Under the pieces are notes generated by a model, which was given only the letters and a program-made list of their open reading frames with translations, did no database searches and was not told the origin of the DNA. A stretch of DNA of 46,512 nt. It comes from JBDHXE01 sp035445085 (GTDB lineage Bacteria; Bacteroidota; Ignavibacteria; Kapaibacteriales; UBA2268). Each line of letters starts with the position of its first letter. Position 1 is the first letter of the stretch. The position numbers were made by a program, and so were the translations under genes. Location: contig DAOMQA010000018.1 in the NCBI GenBank assembly GCA_035445085.1, forward strand, positions 1 to 46,512. Reading direction: 5' to 3'. Of this stretch, positions 34,044 to 43,992 are shown one piece after another.

Positions 34044-34870
34044 TAATAACTCTCCTTGATAGATGGAAATTCACTATTTCTTACATCGTCGCCAAATTGT
34101 TTTACTGCATCTTTAATCTCATTATTTAATTCGGCATATTTCCTTACAAATCGTGGATTAAAATCAACAGTAAGCCCAAGCATATCTGTATATACTAAGA
34201 TTTGTCCATCGCAATAAGGACCTGCACCAATACCGATTGTTGGGATGCTTAGGGTTTCAGTTATGGATTTGCCAAGTTCGGCAGGTATTTTCTCTAAGAC
34301 TACAGCGAAGGCACCTGCTTCTTGAAGTGCCAAGGCATCGTTAAATATTTGTTTTGCCTCATCTGGGTCTTTACCTCTTGCTCGATAACTTCCATACTGA
34401 TTTATTGACTGAGGTGTTAATCCTAAATGACCCATGACTGGTATTCCGAAACTTGTCATTTTATTTACTGCTTCTGTTACTAATTGCCCACCTTCTAACT
34501 TGATAGCACTACAACCAGTTTCTTTCATTATTCTGCCGGCATTTTTAAAAGCTTCGTTAGCCGATACCTGATACGTCATAAATGGCATGTCGGCAACAAC
34601 CAAAGAGCGAGAAGCGCCTTTGCAAACTGCTTTAGTATGATAAATAGTATCTTCTAAGGTTACTGCTAAAGTAGTTTCATTTCCTTGAACTGTATTGCCA
34701 AGTGAATCACCTACCAAAATAAGATCTACGTCTGCATCATCAAAAATCCTAGCCATAATAGCATCATAAGCTGTCAGGCAAACTATTTTTTTATTAAAAC
34801 GCTTCATCTCTCTTAGGCGTTGAGTAGTTACTCTTTTTTTATCATTATCATCTGTTTTAGCTAAGCTCAT
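34043..34870 (-). CDS. panB: 3-methyl-2-oxobutanoate hydroxymethyltransferase
   Basis: This 275-aa TIM-barrel enzyme makes ketopantoate from alpha-ketoisovalerate and methylene-THF, the first committed step of pantothenate and CoA synthesis. Family motifs are KIVCLTAYDAIMARIFDDADVD, LVGDSLGNTVQG (metal-binding Asp), VVADMPFMTYQ, AIKLEGG, GHLGLTPQSINQYGSYRARG and TIGIGAGPYCDGQILVYTDMLGL. Length is normal. No panC or panD is near. The next gene, the CX4CH lipoprotein, overlaps by one base. Confidence 0.96.
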   Translation of the reverse strand: MSLAKTDDNDKKRVTTQRLREMKRFNKKIVCLTAYDAIMARIFDDADVDLILVGDSLGNTVQGNETTLAVTLEDTIYHTKAVCKGASRSLVVADMPFMTYQVSANEAFKNAGRIMKETGCSAIKLEGGQLVTEAVNKMTSFGIPVMGHLGLTPQSINQYGSYRARGKDPDEAKQIFNDALALQEAGAFAVVLEKIPAELGKSITETLSIPTIGIGAGPYCDGQILVYTDMLGLTVDFNPRFVRKYAELNNEIKDAVKQFGDDVRNSEFPSIKESY

Positions 34871-34947
34871 CAGTATCCTAATTATTTTAAGATTATTTTC
34901 AGAAATATTAATACTTTCGTATTATCTTGAATTTTATTTGTAAAAAT

Positions 34948-36036
34948 ATGTATAATATTTTAATAGATAGGAATATAAATTTACTTTTTGATAGCCTAAG
35001 TCCTTATGCTAATTGTAAACTATATACTGGAAGAGAATTGACTAATAATGAAATCATCGACTTTCAATGTGATATCCTATTTACTCGTTCGCAAACTAAA
35101 GTTAATGAAGAGCTATTAAAAGATTCAAATGTAAAGTTACTTGCAACTGCCACTTCTGGAAGTGAACATATTGATAAAGAATATTTGAAGCAAAATAATA
35201 TACAGTTTTATGATGCACGTGGCTCTAATGCTAATTCGGTAGCTGAATTTGTAATTTATTCTATTTTAGATTGGGCGATTGAAACTAACATTCAATTAAA
35301 TGATAAAATAATAGGTATTATTGGTTACGGTTCTATTGGAAAAATCATTGCATACTATGCAAATAAACTAAAGTTAAATGTGTTAATAAATGACACACCC
35401 TTATTAGATAATTCTTATAAGTTTCCAAACTACGTTAAATATGCAGATTTAAACTATATTTTTGAAAATGCTGATATAATAACAAACCATATACCGCTAA
35501 CTAATTTCGGACAATATAAGACTAATAACCTTATTGATGAGAATCTAATATCTAGAATAAAGGCTAATTCTCTATTTGTGCACCATTCTCGCGGTAGTAT
35601 TGCAAATGAATCTACCTTAATTAAGTATAAAAAAGAAAAAAACTTATATTTATCCATTGATGTATGGGAAAACGAACCCGAGTTTAATATAGAGTTAGCA
35701 AAAATTTGCGAAATAGCGACTCCACATATCTCTGGGTATTCTTTTGATGGCAAAATGAAGGGTACTAAGATAATGTTAGATGTTTTTCAAAGATTTACCA
35801 ATATTACGCCAAATTTTGATTTAGTAGTCGATGAAATGAAAAAAACTAAAAGAGCAGATATAGCTACATATAATAATCTATATGAGTTAAAACAATTTAT
35901 TAATAGAAATAGAAACTTTGATGAAGATATAAAACAATTTAAAGATATTATTAATAATAGTAATAGAACAGAAGAGTTCGATCTGCTTAGGAAAAATTAT
36001 CCCACTAAAAGAGAATGCCTTACTTTTTCTTTATAA
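34948..36036 (+). CDS. pdxB: 4-phosphoerythronate dehydrogenase-like (PdxB)
   Basis: This 362-aa NAD-dependent D-2-hydroxyacid dehydrogenase of the PdxB type oxidises 4-phosphoerythronate in pyridoxal phosphate synthesis. Visible parts: substrate-side ATSGSEHIDKEYL, NAD-binding IGIIGYGSIGKIIAYYANKL, the catalytic Arg in HHSRGSIANE, a later Glu (WENEPEFN), and the catalytic His in ATPHISGYSFDGKMKGT, which is PdxB-like. A short C-terminal extension fits the PdxB dimerisation domain. I prefer ATG 34948 to the TTG at 34927. Its 3' end overlaps the convergent TPR lipoprotein gene by 17 nt. Other PLP genes are not nearby. Confidence 0.85.
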   Translation: MYNILIDRNINLLFDSLSPYANCKLYTGRELTNNEIIDFQCDILFTRSQTKVNEELLKDSNVKLLATATSGSEHIDKEYLKQNNIQFYDARGSNANSVAEFVIYSILDWAIETNIQLNDKIIGIIGYGSIGKIIAYYANKLKLNVLINDTPLLDNSYKFPNYVKYADLNYIFENADIITNHIPLTNFGQYKTNNLIDENLISRIKANSLFVHHSRGSIANESTLIKYKKEKNLYLSIDVWENEPEFNIELAKICEIATPHISGYSFDGKMKGTKIMLDVFQRFTNITPNFDLVVDEMKKTKRADIATYNNLYELKQFINRNRNFDEDIKQFKDIINNSNRTEEFDLLRKNYPTKRECLTFSL

Positions 36037-36694
36037 AATCACAATTGGCTAAGGGTAAAAGTTCAGAATTAGGAAATCTTTCTTTCAATTCCACAAAATA
36101 CTTTACCGCCCCATTAATATCTTTTTGTAAACAAGATAGCTGACCCAATCTTAATATAACCTTCTCTGCAAGCTCTGCTTCTAAAGAGCCTGTATTATAT
36201 AGTTCATTTAAACTTTTCTTTGCTATACTAAGTTGCTTCTTAGCAATATTGCATTCTGTTAAAAAGTATTTTGCTTTATTATAATATACGTTGTTGCTGT
36301 CTATAGTTGAAAGAATTGAAATAATTTTCTTTTGAGCATTGTCTATCTTATTTTGCTCATATAAGCCAATTGCTATGTCTAATTCTTTACTGATAAATTC
36401 TTCTTGAGATTCTTTTGGTGGCTTGCTTCCAAATTCTTGCCCTGCCATAGTTTCTTTATTACTTTTATCGATATTAGGTTGGGGCTTACTAATAACGTCT
36501 GGCATTTGAATTACTAAAGTATCATTAGGATGAGTAATAGCCTTTGTACGATTGTCTATGGTGTTTTTATCAGATTGCGCATTCTTGCTTGCAGTTGTAT
36601 TGTTGTGCGAGCCAACCCTTGCCGACTTACTAATAGGGCTACAAGAGGCAATTAGCAATATAGAGGCGAATATCAATATATATAATTTAATCAT
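36020..36694 (-). CDS. TPR lipoprotein (BamD/YbgF-like)
   Basis: This 224-aa protein has a lipoprotein signal (LYILIFASILLIASC) and a Ser/Asn/Lys-rich linker of about 80 residues. A helical repeat region follows from about residue 100 (LDIAIGLYEQNKIDNAQKKI, KAKYFLTECNIAKKQLSIAKKSL, LRLGQLSCLQKDINGAVKYFVELKERFPNSE), which is TPR-like. It is last in the DUF3108-lolA unit, with an ATGA overlap with lolA, which suggests an envelope role. It could be a YbgF-type Tol-Pal helper or an unrelated scaffold. Confidence 0.72.
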   Translation of the reverse strand: MIKLYILIFASILLIASCSPISKSARVGSHNNTTASKNAQSDKNTIDNRTKAITHPNDTLVIQMPDVISKPQPNIDKSNKETMAGQEFGSKPPKESQEEFISKELDIAIGLYEQNKIDNAQKKIISILSTIDSNNVYYNKAKYFLTECNIAKKQLSIAKKSLNELYNTGSLEAELAEKVILRLGQLSCLQKDINGAVKYFVELKERFPNSELLPLANCDFIKKK

Positions 36695-37308
36695 CGTAAA
36701 TCAATTATTTCAATTTTGTCATTTTTATTAAACTCAAAGTATTTATCGTCCAATTTCTCATTAAGTTTAATATTACTTACCGAATACTTTTCAGATTTAT
36801 AATTTTTCACTAATTCTATGCCAATAATTTGAAATATATCATTTAAAATCAAATTGATTTGATTATACTGCTCACTTCGATTATCTTTGGCTTCCAATTC
36901 TAATACTGAACTATTCTTACCTTTAGAAGTATGGTTTTTTGTGAATTTAATTGGCTGGTAATTTTTAGCAAAATCAAAGAATATCTGCTCTAATGAAGGA
37001 CTTTTTGAACTCTTAACATTGCTGATTATAACGTTTTTGTCTCTTACTGAATAATTCCAGATTGTTGTTGAATTACAAAATATCTCTCTATCATTAGTTG
37101 AAATTCTATATTTATTACCTCGCTTTGCTGTAAAAAACGTCGTTTGGCTATATTTACCATCACTTTTAAACTCTAAAGAAATGGTTTGCAAATCATTATA
37201 TTGGCTTTTAAGTTTATTATATACTTCATTTTTATCTAAAGAATAAATCAAATTTGACTGCAAAAATATAATGAAGAAAATTACCAATAAATTATTTAAT
37301 TTTTGCAT
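36691..37308 (-). CDS. lolA: LolA-type outer-membrane lipoprotein carrier
   Basis: This 205-aa periplasmic protein has a signal peptide (LLVIFFIIFLQSNLIYS) and the open beta-barrel layout of LolA, which carries lipoproteins from the LolCDE exporter to the outer membrane. Visible parts are VYNKLKSQYNDLQTISLEF, the R-rich PGKYRxxY-like strand RGNKYRIST, NSTTIWNYS, and the final strands (SVSNIKLNEKLDDKYFEF). It starts inside the end of the DUF3108 gene (17-nt overlap) and ends by an ATGA overlap with the TPR lipoprotein, so all three are coupled. Confidence 0.8.
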   Translation of the reverse strand: MQKLNNLLVIFFIIFLQSNLIYSLDKNEVYNKLKSQYNDLQTISLEFKSDGKYSQTTFFTAKRGNKYRISTNDREIFCNSTTIWNYSVRDKNVIISNVKSSKSPSLEQIFFDFAKNYQPIKFTKNHTSKGKNSSVLELEAKDNRSEQYNQINLILNDIFQIIGIELVKNYKSEKYSVSNIKLNEKLDDKYFEFNKNDKIEIIDLR

Positions 37309-38086
37309 TTAATGGTCCCCTCAAACCAGAATACTTAGTTAATTTAGCTTCAACAAAGCCGATTGGGATTTTTGTAGCAACTTTTACGGGTATCTTTCTA
37401 TCATCGTCGCTCATCCACACAAATACAGAGCCTTCACTTTTAAATAAACCACCTTGAACAATCATAGGTTCAATAACAACACATTTAAAAGTACCTGCCT
37501 CTACCTCTATCGTTTGCTTGCCTTTTATTCTTACGCCTAAATTGAAAGTTGTGTCGTCAAAGAAGTTTTTTAAATAGAAAATAGAGTCCTTCCTCATATT
37601 ACCTATATCCATTGTTCTAACATAATAAAAGGCAGATACAATATCGTGGACATATTCGGGTATTTGGAATGTTTTATCGTTAGATTTAGCGATATTATTT
37701 GTTTGGTCGAAATATGCCTTAGCATCGCGTCTATAGTTTCCTTCACGAATAGTTTGCTCAAACTCCCAAGGGAAAATACCTGCAACGTCCAAGACTGTTC
37801 TATATTGATCTCTTACCCTATAAAGCCAATCCAAAGACTCTAAAGATTTTACTTGAAATCTAACATCATAGCATTTCCTACCATTTCGGACTATTGCTTC
37901 CGGCATAATTTTAAAATATCCAGTACCAGCTGTAATAAATTTGTAGCCCACATCATATTCTAAATTCTCGCCAAATCCATAAGCTTCATTTTCTACGTAA
38001 CGATAACTCTTACTACTTGGTAATAATTCCTCCGTAAAAGTTAAAAATATAGATATAATTGTTAAGCAACTTATTAATCTCTTCAT
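37292..38086 (-). CDS. DUF3108 periplasmic protein
   Basis: This 264-aa protein has a signal peptide (LISCLTIISIFLTFTEELL). The DUF3108 domain runs from FGENLEYDVGYKFITAGTGYF to KIPVKVATKIPIGFVEAKLTKY, with the family motifs VKSLESLDWLYRVRDQYRT and WEFEQTIREGNYRRD (an Arg-rich strand). Its function is unknown; it is common in Gram-negative bacteria with an envelope link. It is first in a three-gene unit with lolA and a TPR lipoprotein, each overlapping the next. Confidence 0.85.
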   Translation of the reverse strand: MKRLISCLTIISIFLTFTEELLPSSKSYRYVENEAYGFGENLEYDVGYKFITAGTGYFKIMPEAIVRNGRKCYDVRFQVKSLESLDWLYRVRDQYRTVLDVAGIFPWEFEQTIREGNYRRDAKAYFDQTNNIAKSNDKTFQIPEYVHDIVSAFYYVRTMDIGNMRKDSIFYLKNFFDDTTFNLGVRIKGKQTIEVEAGTFKCVVIEPMIVQGGLFKSEGSVFVWMSDDDRKIPVKVATKIPIGFVEAKLTKYSGLRGPLNAKIK

Positions 38087-38215
38087 CTAATCTTTTATTA
38101 AATTATTATACTAATTTAATTGACGGAATACATTATCTAAAGTTGCTTTTTATATTATAACATTTCTTGTGAAAATATTCTTGTAAGAATTTGCTATGTA
38201 TAAAAATATAGTGCA

Positions 38216-38247
38216 TAAAAAAAGCTACCCATTTTATTGGGTAGCTT
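38216..38247 (-). terminator. Rho-independent terminator of the giant secreted-protein gene
   Basis: AAGCTACCC (38222-38230) pairs perfectly with GGGTAGCTT (38239-38247) over 9 bp, and the minus strand runs into seven T residues. It lies 24 nt past the stop. Confidence 0.88.
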
Positions 38248-38271
38248 GATTAAAATCTATTTAAAGTTAAA

Positions 38272-41200
38272 TTATTTTACAACATTTAACTTTGTTGTTA
38301 ATATAGTGCCTTCAACGCTTACAACTACTGTGTAAACTCCATTAGCTAATTTATTTGCATTGATAGCAAATGAATTAGCACCCGCTTGAATATTGCCGTT
38401 ATAAATATTCATTACTAAATTGCCATTAATATCAACTAATGATATTGTTGCATTATGAGCTTTAGTTGAATTTACAACAAAGTTAGCTTTATCATTTACT
38501 GGGTTTGGAGAGATTTCATTAATTGTAACATCACCATAAGTACCGTCTAATGTTACAACTTTTTCGTCGCTAAATTTGAACTCACCATTTTTATCGTATA
38601 TCTTTAATCTGTAGATATAAGTATTATTTGCTGATACTCTATTATCGATTATTGGACCATAATGGTTAATAATTGTTGAATTACCTGCGCTTAATACTGT
38701 TTCAATTGCTTCAAAGTTAGTTTTGCCAGTTTCGTTTAATTGTGATTTTTCTACAACAAATCTATCTGAATTTTGCTCAGAAGCAGTTTCCCAGTTTAAT
38801 TCAACTCTATTAGCTACGGCATTAGCTTCAAATGAAATTAAATTTACTGGAACTACATAACCTTCATAATATGTTAAGTAATCTAATGTACCTCTTAAGA
38901 AGTCATCAATATTACCCAAATGTCTCCATTCTACACCAGTATAAATAACATTATAATCAACGTACGTAGTTGGGAAACATGCTATTCTTTCTGCAGTTGG
39001 GACATAATAATTAATACCAGGTAAATCGCCTAAGAATTTAGCATAAGTCATACCAGGTTCGGTAATACCTTTACCAGAATTATTAACTGTATTTGTTGCT
39101 GGGTATGGTAGTGCATCGCCTACAAAATCAGTAGCTCTTACTAAGAATTGCTTTTCTTTACCTACTAATAATCCTTTCAAGTACTCTCCATTATAAGCAA
39201 CAGCATCGCCTAATGGTGAAGTAGGGGTAGTTTTAGGTTTAACTGATAACACATTAGTTACCCAATCTGGATAAGTAGGGTAGTGGTTTTTAGCAATGTC
39301 TTGACTTGCTACAACTAAGTTCTTTTTGCTTGATATTGTACCAGAAGCTAAGAAATTTGTAACATTGTCTCTATCATATCTTGTTAATCTGTAAGGAGTA
39401 CCAGCAACATTATCATCTCCATCAACCCAGAATAATGATCTGTAGATAGGATAGTTAATTGAACGTGGTTCCCATTGTTTTCTATCAAAAATATCAATAT
39501 CAATTCTTGGGTCTTCAAGCTCTAAGTTCACATACCAACCTAATCTCTTAAATCCAGCAACTAATGTATCTAAATTCAATTTGCTAGCTATAGTATTTAG
39601 TGGACTTAAGTCAGAAATTGGTGATGTTGGTATATCTGCAGCAGATACCATCAATCTTACTGGAGATTTTCTGATATAGAACCTTACTACTTTTTCAACT
39701 TTATTATTTGCATTGTAGTTGTCAGTTGGTACTTCAATCACAAATTTATATAAAGGAGTAACATTTGCTTCCATAGCTTTAAATCTATCTGGTATTGTAT
39801 ATCCATCATTTCTTAATTGACCATAAGTCTTAGGGAAGAATTCGTAGTTGTCGCCAGAATTAATACCATCATCAGTTAAGAAGTCGATTGTTTTATCTTC
39901 AGAGAATAACAAATCTTCGATTGGACCATAAACTACTGGACCTTCTTGAACAAAATCACCTGCTGGTGTTTCTCTCATAATACGTAGAGTAGCGTTAATT
40001 GAAGTTGCTATCAATAAACCATTATTTCTAACGATAGAGTTTACGCCTACTGGAGATGTAGTCATAATATAATCAGCATCGCTAAATGGAGCTGGAGCGG
40101 TTGCTTTATACGCACCTGGTTTAGGCATTACTCTTGTTTCTAAATCTCTAGATTGTAATCTACCTTTAAATTCAACAGCACCTATATCGTATCTCTCTCC
40201 TGCTTCGCCTCTTAGTTTACCATCAATATCAATTTGATTTAAATCTGTAGCAGAACCTCTATTATTTAATAAAGAGCCTAATGGAAGTGGATTGGTATTA
40301 ATTCTAAATACGAATGGAGCTAAACCAGTTCTAATATAGTCCTTAGTAAAATCACCATATACAGAGTTCCAATCTTGCTTAGTCCATTGTTGCCATTGGT
40401 CTAAAGTAACAAATTCTCTTCTAGAGCCTATTTCTGCTATTCTACCTTGAGCATCTAATTCAATAAATCTATAAATAGCTGCATTTGTGTTAGTTACCCA
40501 ATAAGCATTTCTATCAGTATGAATACCATTTAATGATGGATGAATACCATAATAGAATACAGCAGCAGTAGCTGGATTATTGGCATCAATATTATTATCA
40601 TCAATTGTTAAAGCATTATTTAATAATTGTGCCCCAGTTGTATTTAGGATTGCAGTAGCAAAAATAACACCTGTATTAGTGTAGGTATCATTCATCATAA
40701 ATACAGTATTATTACTGATAATATCATTTCTCGAAGAATAAGTCTTGTCAGCTTGTTCAAATTCCATTGCTGTCCAATTATTGTTGTTCTTTCTTGTAGT
40801 AAACAACGCTAAACCGATCATATTAGCATAAGCAGATTCTGGCTCAAAGCCCCAGATAATATTATTTACTAATCTAATATTTTCATCTTTGTCTGGGAAT
40901 AAATATACGCCATCAGGAGTAATGATTTTGGCACTAGATTGTTCAACTTTGATACCGTATAAATTATTAGAGCCTTTTACAGCACTAATTTCATTACCAG
41001 AAACTTGAACACCAATATTATTATAACCAAAGTAGCCAGCTCTAGTATCACCACCTAAGATAATACCAGCATTATCTGCACCACAAACGCCGTTTACATT
41101 ATAAACTCTATTACCTATAACTTCTGATGATTCTTCAAAGCCTAAATATATACCTGCCCTAGAAACCATGCTGATAATGTTATTGTTAATTTTATTGTTC

Positions 41201-43896
41201 TTATTATAATAATTGATATAAGCTTGTTTGCCTACATTATTTAAAGAACCTAAACCAAGAGAAACAACACCGTAACCAAACTTACTAATTTCGTTACCAG
41301 TAATATTGTTATTATTACTAGTTAATGTATCTAACCCAAATAAATTTATACCTAAAGACTTCACAATAGGAACAGTATTTCTGATAGTTATACCAGCAGA
41401 GAAAGTACCACCTAAATTGCTGTTTTCTTCATAATCATATCTATCGAATGGTTGGTTATACACTGTAAGAGGTATTCTACATGCGTAAGAAGGCGATTGT
41501 AATATCCCGTCTTCGATTAAACAGTTTTTAACTGAAATATGGTGTGTGCCATTTCCTAAATAGAAAACTGAGCGGAATGAATTGTTTGTGCCAATTGTGA
41601 AAGAAAGTGCTTTCTTAACGCCACCGTCAAAAGTAATATAACCATCATTATTAGCATAGTTTTTAAGCATACCATCAGTTACATTTAGAATAGCAGCGAA
41701 TGTATTGCCAGGTATTTGAGATTGACCAAAATAAACGCCGATACCAGATGCACTATATAAATTGATTTGTACTGCACCACGGTTAGCTATTAATGGGTTC
41801 ACAGTAAATGTAATAGGATTAGCTGCGCCACTACCGATGATTTTTGTAGAAAAATCTAAGGCTGGAGCATTAGATAATACATTACCTTCGTTAAATATTG
41901 GATCGCTTAATAAGAAAGTTACAGGTCCATCAACACCCTTGTTATATAAGGCATTTACGGCTTCAGTAATTGTTGTGAAATTTCCACTATTTTGAGAAAT
42001 AGTATAAGTTCCTTTTAACCCAGCATCAACATTGATAACTGTGTTGTATAAATTATTTGAAGGGACTTCATCTTCTTCAGCAAAAACATAAAAAGAAACT
42101 GAATAATTTCCTGATTTGTAAGGAATAAATGGCTCTGGCCAAATGATATCTGATGTATTAATAAATCCACTCGGAATTTCTTCAACTACCATTGTATCAT
42201 TTTTCACTACAATACCATCTGGATCAGTAATTATTACTGATGCCCAAGTTTGTGTAATGTTCGATACACCATTATTCTTTAATTTGCCACCTATTCTTAT
42301 AGGTTTATTTTTATAAGTGCTTATAGCCGCAGGCAACATCGAGAAGAATTGAGCTTCTACAATATAAGCTACCTTGAAATTTTTGTTTGGATCACCAGGA
42401 CGAGGAAATACATTGTTTGCTAAGTATTTGTCTTGTGTTGGGTTACCAAAATTAACTTCTGCCACTATATGAAAAGTACCAGTATCTTGCGGATTAAATT
42501 TTTGTGAGAAATATAATTCTCTTGTGCCATCAAATGGGATTGGGTTGCCAGACAAATCAAATTCTTCTGCAAATTGACTTACAACAGTACCACTTGCATT
42601 ATAAACTTTATAGCTACCTACGAAGTTTGATACTGGATTAGCACCTTGATTTTTAACTAAAATTTTAACTGGAACATCTACTCCTTCAACTGGGTAAATT
42701 GAACCTAAGTTATCTACTGGCTCAATAATATCTAAAAGAGCTATATCACTTGGGAAAGTAATAGTAAATTTAGAACTTATTGAGTGAGTGTAAGGAGTAC
42801 CATCTAAATACTCTAATGTTGCATCAACTCGGTATTCACCGCTTGGAAAATCAGGTATATTAGTTAAATTTAAAGCTCCATCGCTTAAACTACCAGCTAA
42901 ACCTTTAGAATGTGGCATTTTAACTTTGATGGCAGTTCCAGCTGGTTGTGGATCTGGATCCACTTTTTCACTTGAATTAATATCTGCTTGATTTATTGCA
43001 GTATAAATTACTTTAGAATCTGGTGTGCCCAATGGACCAGTAATTGTATATCTAATTGTGATATCTTTTTGGTCTAAAGAACGGCTTACTCTTACTGAAG
43101 GATGTTGGTCTCCAGAATATAAATTACCTGAAGCTAATAATGTGTTGTTTTCTGGGTATATACCTGATAATTTAGGTACTGATGTTAAGGTAAACGATCT
43201 ACCAGAATAGAAATACTTAACAATATTACTTGTTAGGAATGGAGTTACATTTGGATTAACTGTAGAGTAATAATATGTAGATGGTTGTAATGGATTATTT
43301 GGTTTAATATTAATGTAGCGTGCATTAATACCAGAATAATTACCTGCAAAATATAAATAACCATCAACGCCAGCTCCACCTATACCAGTATATTTGTTAT
43401 AAATGATTTTTACTTCGTTTGTAGTTTCATAAAACTTAACTTGAACATCAAACACTTTGCCAGATAAGTCAGTTACTACACGTGCACCCAACTGTTGTAC
43501 CGTTAATACTCTAAATGGTGCAGTACCAGTTACTTGATACGTAAAGGTGCCAGTTGTGAATAAATTTCTTCTGTACCAAGAAATAATCATGTTGTCTTGC
43601 GGGAAACGTGGTAAGCTATTGCCATCAGGGCTATATGCTTTATTCAAAGAGATAAAGCCATTACCATAAGCATTGATAAAACTAATATTAGTATTATCAT
43701 ATACAAACGCAAACGGCATAGTAATTTGCCCCCAAGGATCGTCTGGGTCTGGACTAATCGATATTGGATTGTCCAACGGCTTCCAAATTTCTATATCTTC
43801 TCTGATATTCGAATTTGTAAGTAACTGTGAATATACACTGCCACTAAATGCTAAAAACAGTGCCATTACAGCCAAAAGTAACTTGTTTGTTCTCAC
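38272..43896 (-). CDS. Giant secreted beta-helix protein with T9SS sorting domain
   Basis: This protein of about 1874 aa has a signal peptide (LLLAVMALFLAFSGSVYS). An N-terminal region of all-beta domains (to about 610) includes CARDB-like repeats (DVPVKILVKNQGANPVSNF). A right-handed beta-helix region (about 625-1240) follows, with GNFTTITEAVNAL at its start and YDIGAVEF at its end. An FN3-like segment with LNWETASEQNSDRFVVEKS (about 1680-1785) precedes a type A sorting domain (ISPNPVNDKANF, ending TTKLNVVK). The start is GTG 43896: GGAGG lies 5 nt upstream, while the in-frame ATG at 43908 lies inside that Shine-Dalgarno. The middle part (about 1250-1680) is not recognised. It may be a surface adhesin, S-layer-like protein or polysaccharide lyase. 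Confidence 0.88.
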   Translation of the reverse strand: MRTNKLLLAVMALFLAFSGSVYSQLLTNSNIREDIEIWKPLDNPISISPDPDDPWGQITMPFAFVYDNTNISFINAYGNGFISLNKAYSPDGNSLPRFPQDNMIISWYRRNLFTTGTFTYQVTGTAPFRVLTVQQLGARVVTDLSGKVFDVQVKFYETTNEVKIIYNKYTGIGGAGVDGYLYFAGNYSGINARYINIKPNNPLQPSTYYYSTVNPNVTPFLTSNIVKYFYSGRSFTLTSVPKLSGIYPENNTLLASGNLYSGDQHPSVRVSRSLDQKDITIRYTITGPLGTPDSKVIYTAINQADINSSEKVDPDPQPAGTAIKVKMPHSKGLAGSLSDGALNLTNIPDFPSGEYRVDATLEYLDGTPYTHSISSKFTITFPSDIALLDIIEPVDNLGSIYPVEGVDVPVKILVKNQGANPVSNFVGSYKVYNASGTVVSQFAEEFDLSGNPIPFDGTRELYFSQKFNPQDTGTFHIVAEVNFGNPTQDKYLANNVFPRPGDPNKNFKVAYIVEAQFFSMLPAAISTYKNKPIRIGGKLKNNGVSNITQTWASVIITDPDGIVVKNDTMVVEEIPSGFINTSDIIWPEPFIPYKSGNYSVSFYVFAEEDEVPSNNLYNTVINVDAGLKGTYTISQNSGNFTTITEAVNALYNKGVDGPVTFLLSDPIFNEGNVLSNAPALDFSTKIIGSGAANPITFTVNPLIANRGAVQINLYSASGIGVYFGQSQIPGNTFAAILNVTDGMLKNYANNDGYITFDGGVKKALSFTIGTNNSFRSVFYLGNGTHHISVKNCLIEDGILQSPSYACRIPLTVYNQPFDRYDYEENSNLGGTFSAGITIRNTVPIVKSLGINLFGLDTLTSNNNNITGNEISKFGYGVVSLGLGSLNNVGKQAYINYYNKNNKINNNIISMVSRAGIYLGFEESSEVIGNRVYNVNGVCGADNAGIILGGDTRAGYFGYNNIGVQVSGNEISAVKGSNNLYGIKVEQSSAKIITPDGVYLFPDKDENIRLVNNIIWGFEPESAYANMIGLALFTTRKNNNNWTAMEFEQADKTYSSRNDIISNNTVFMMNDTYTNTGVIFATAILNTTGAQLLNNALTIDDNNIDANNPATAAVFYYGIHPSLNGIHTDRNAYWVTNTNAAIYRFIELDAQGRIAEIGSRREFVTLDQWQQWTKQDWNSVYGDFTKDYIRTGLAPFVFRINTNPLPLGSLLNNRGSATDLNQIDIDGKLRGEAGERYDIGAVEFKGRLQSRDLETRVMPKPGAYKATAPAPFSDADYIMTTSPVGVNSIVRNNGLLIATSINATLRIMRETPAGDFVQEGPVVYGPIEDLLFSEDKTIDFLTDDGINSGDNYEFFPKTYGQLRNDGYTIPDRFKAMEANVTPLYKFVIEVPTDNYNANNKVEKVVRFYIRKSPVRLMVSAADIPTSPISDLSPLNTIASKLNLDTLVAGFKRLGWYVNLELEDPRIDIDIFDRKQWEPRSINYPIYRSLFWVDGDDNVAGTPYRLTRYDRDNVTNFLASGTISSKKNLVVASQDIAKNHYPTYPDWVTNVLSVKPKTTPTSPLGDAVAYNGEYLKGLLVGKEKQFLVRATDFVGDALPYPATNTVNNSGKGITEPGMTYAKFLGDLPGINYYVPTAERIACFPTTYVDYNVIYTGVEWRHLGNIDDFLRGTLDYLTYYEGYVVPVNLISFEANAVANRVELNWETASEQNSDRFVVEKSQLNETGKTNFEAIETVLSAGNSTIINHYGPIIDNRVSANNTYIYRLKIYDKNGEFKFSDEKVVTLDGTYGDVTINEISPNPVNDKANFVVNSTKAHNATISLVDINGNLVMNIYNGNIQAGANSFAINANKLANGVYTVVVSVEGTILTTKLNVVK

Positions 43897-43901
43897 ACAA
43901 A

Positions 43902-43906
43902 CCTCC
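43902..43906 (-). promoter_or_regulatory. Shine-Dalgarno that sets a GTG start
   Basis: GGAGG on the minus strand lies 5 nt before GTG 43896-43894. The alternative ATG 43908-43906 would share bases with this site, so the GTG is the better start. Confidence 0.75.
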
Positions 43907-43968
43907 ATTAACTTTAAAAATTAAATAATTATCTTAAATTTCAATGTTATATAATATAAACACAAAAT

Positions 43969-43992
43969 GTTTGCACCTCGCAAAGTGCAAAC
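43969..43992. repeat. Inverted repeat upstream of the giant secreted-protein gene
   Basis: GTTTGCAC (43969-43976) and GTGCAAAC (43985-43992) form a perfect 8-bp inverted repeat with an 8-nt spacer, about 75-95 nt before GTG 43896. No T run follows on either side, so it is more likely an operator or 5' leader hairpin than a terminator. A -7-like TAATTTTG lies a little further upstream on the minus strand without a good -33 box. Confidence 0.45.

Noticed and set aside
43906..43908. ATG as start of the giant secreted-protein gene
   Set aside because: It lies inside the GGAGG Shine-Dalgarno that points to the GTG at 43896-43894.
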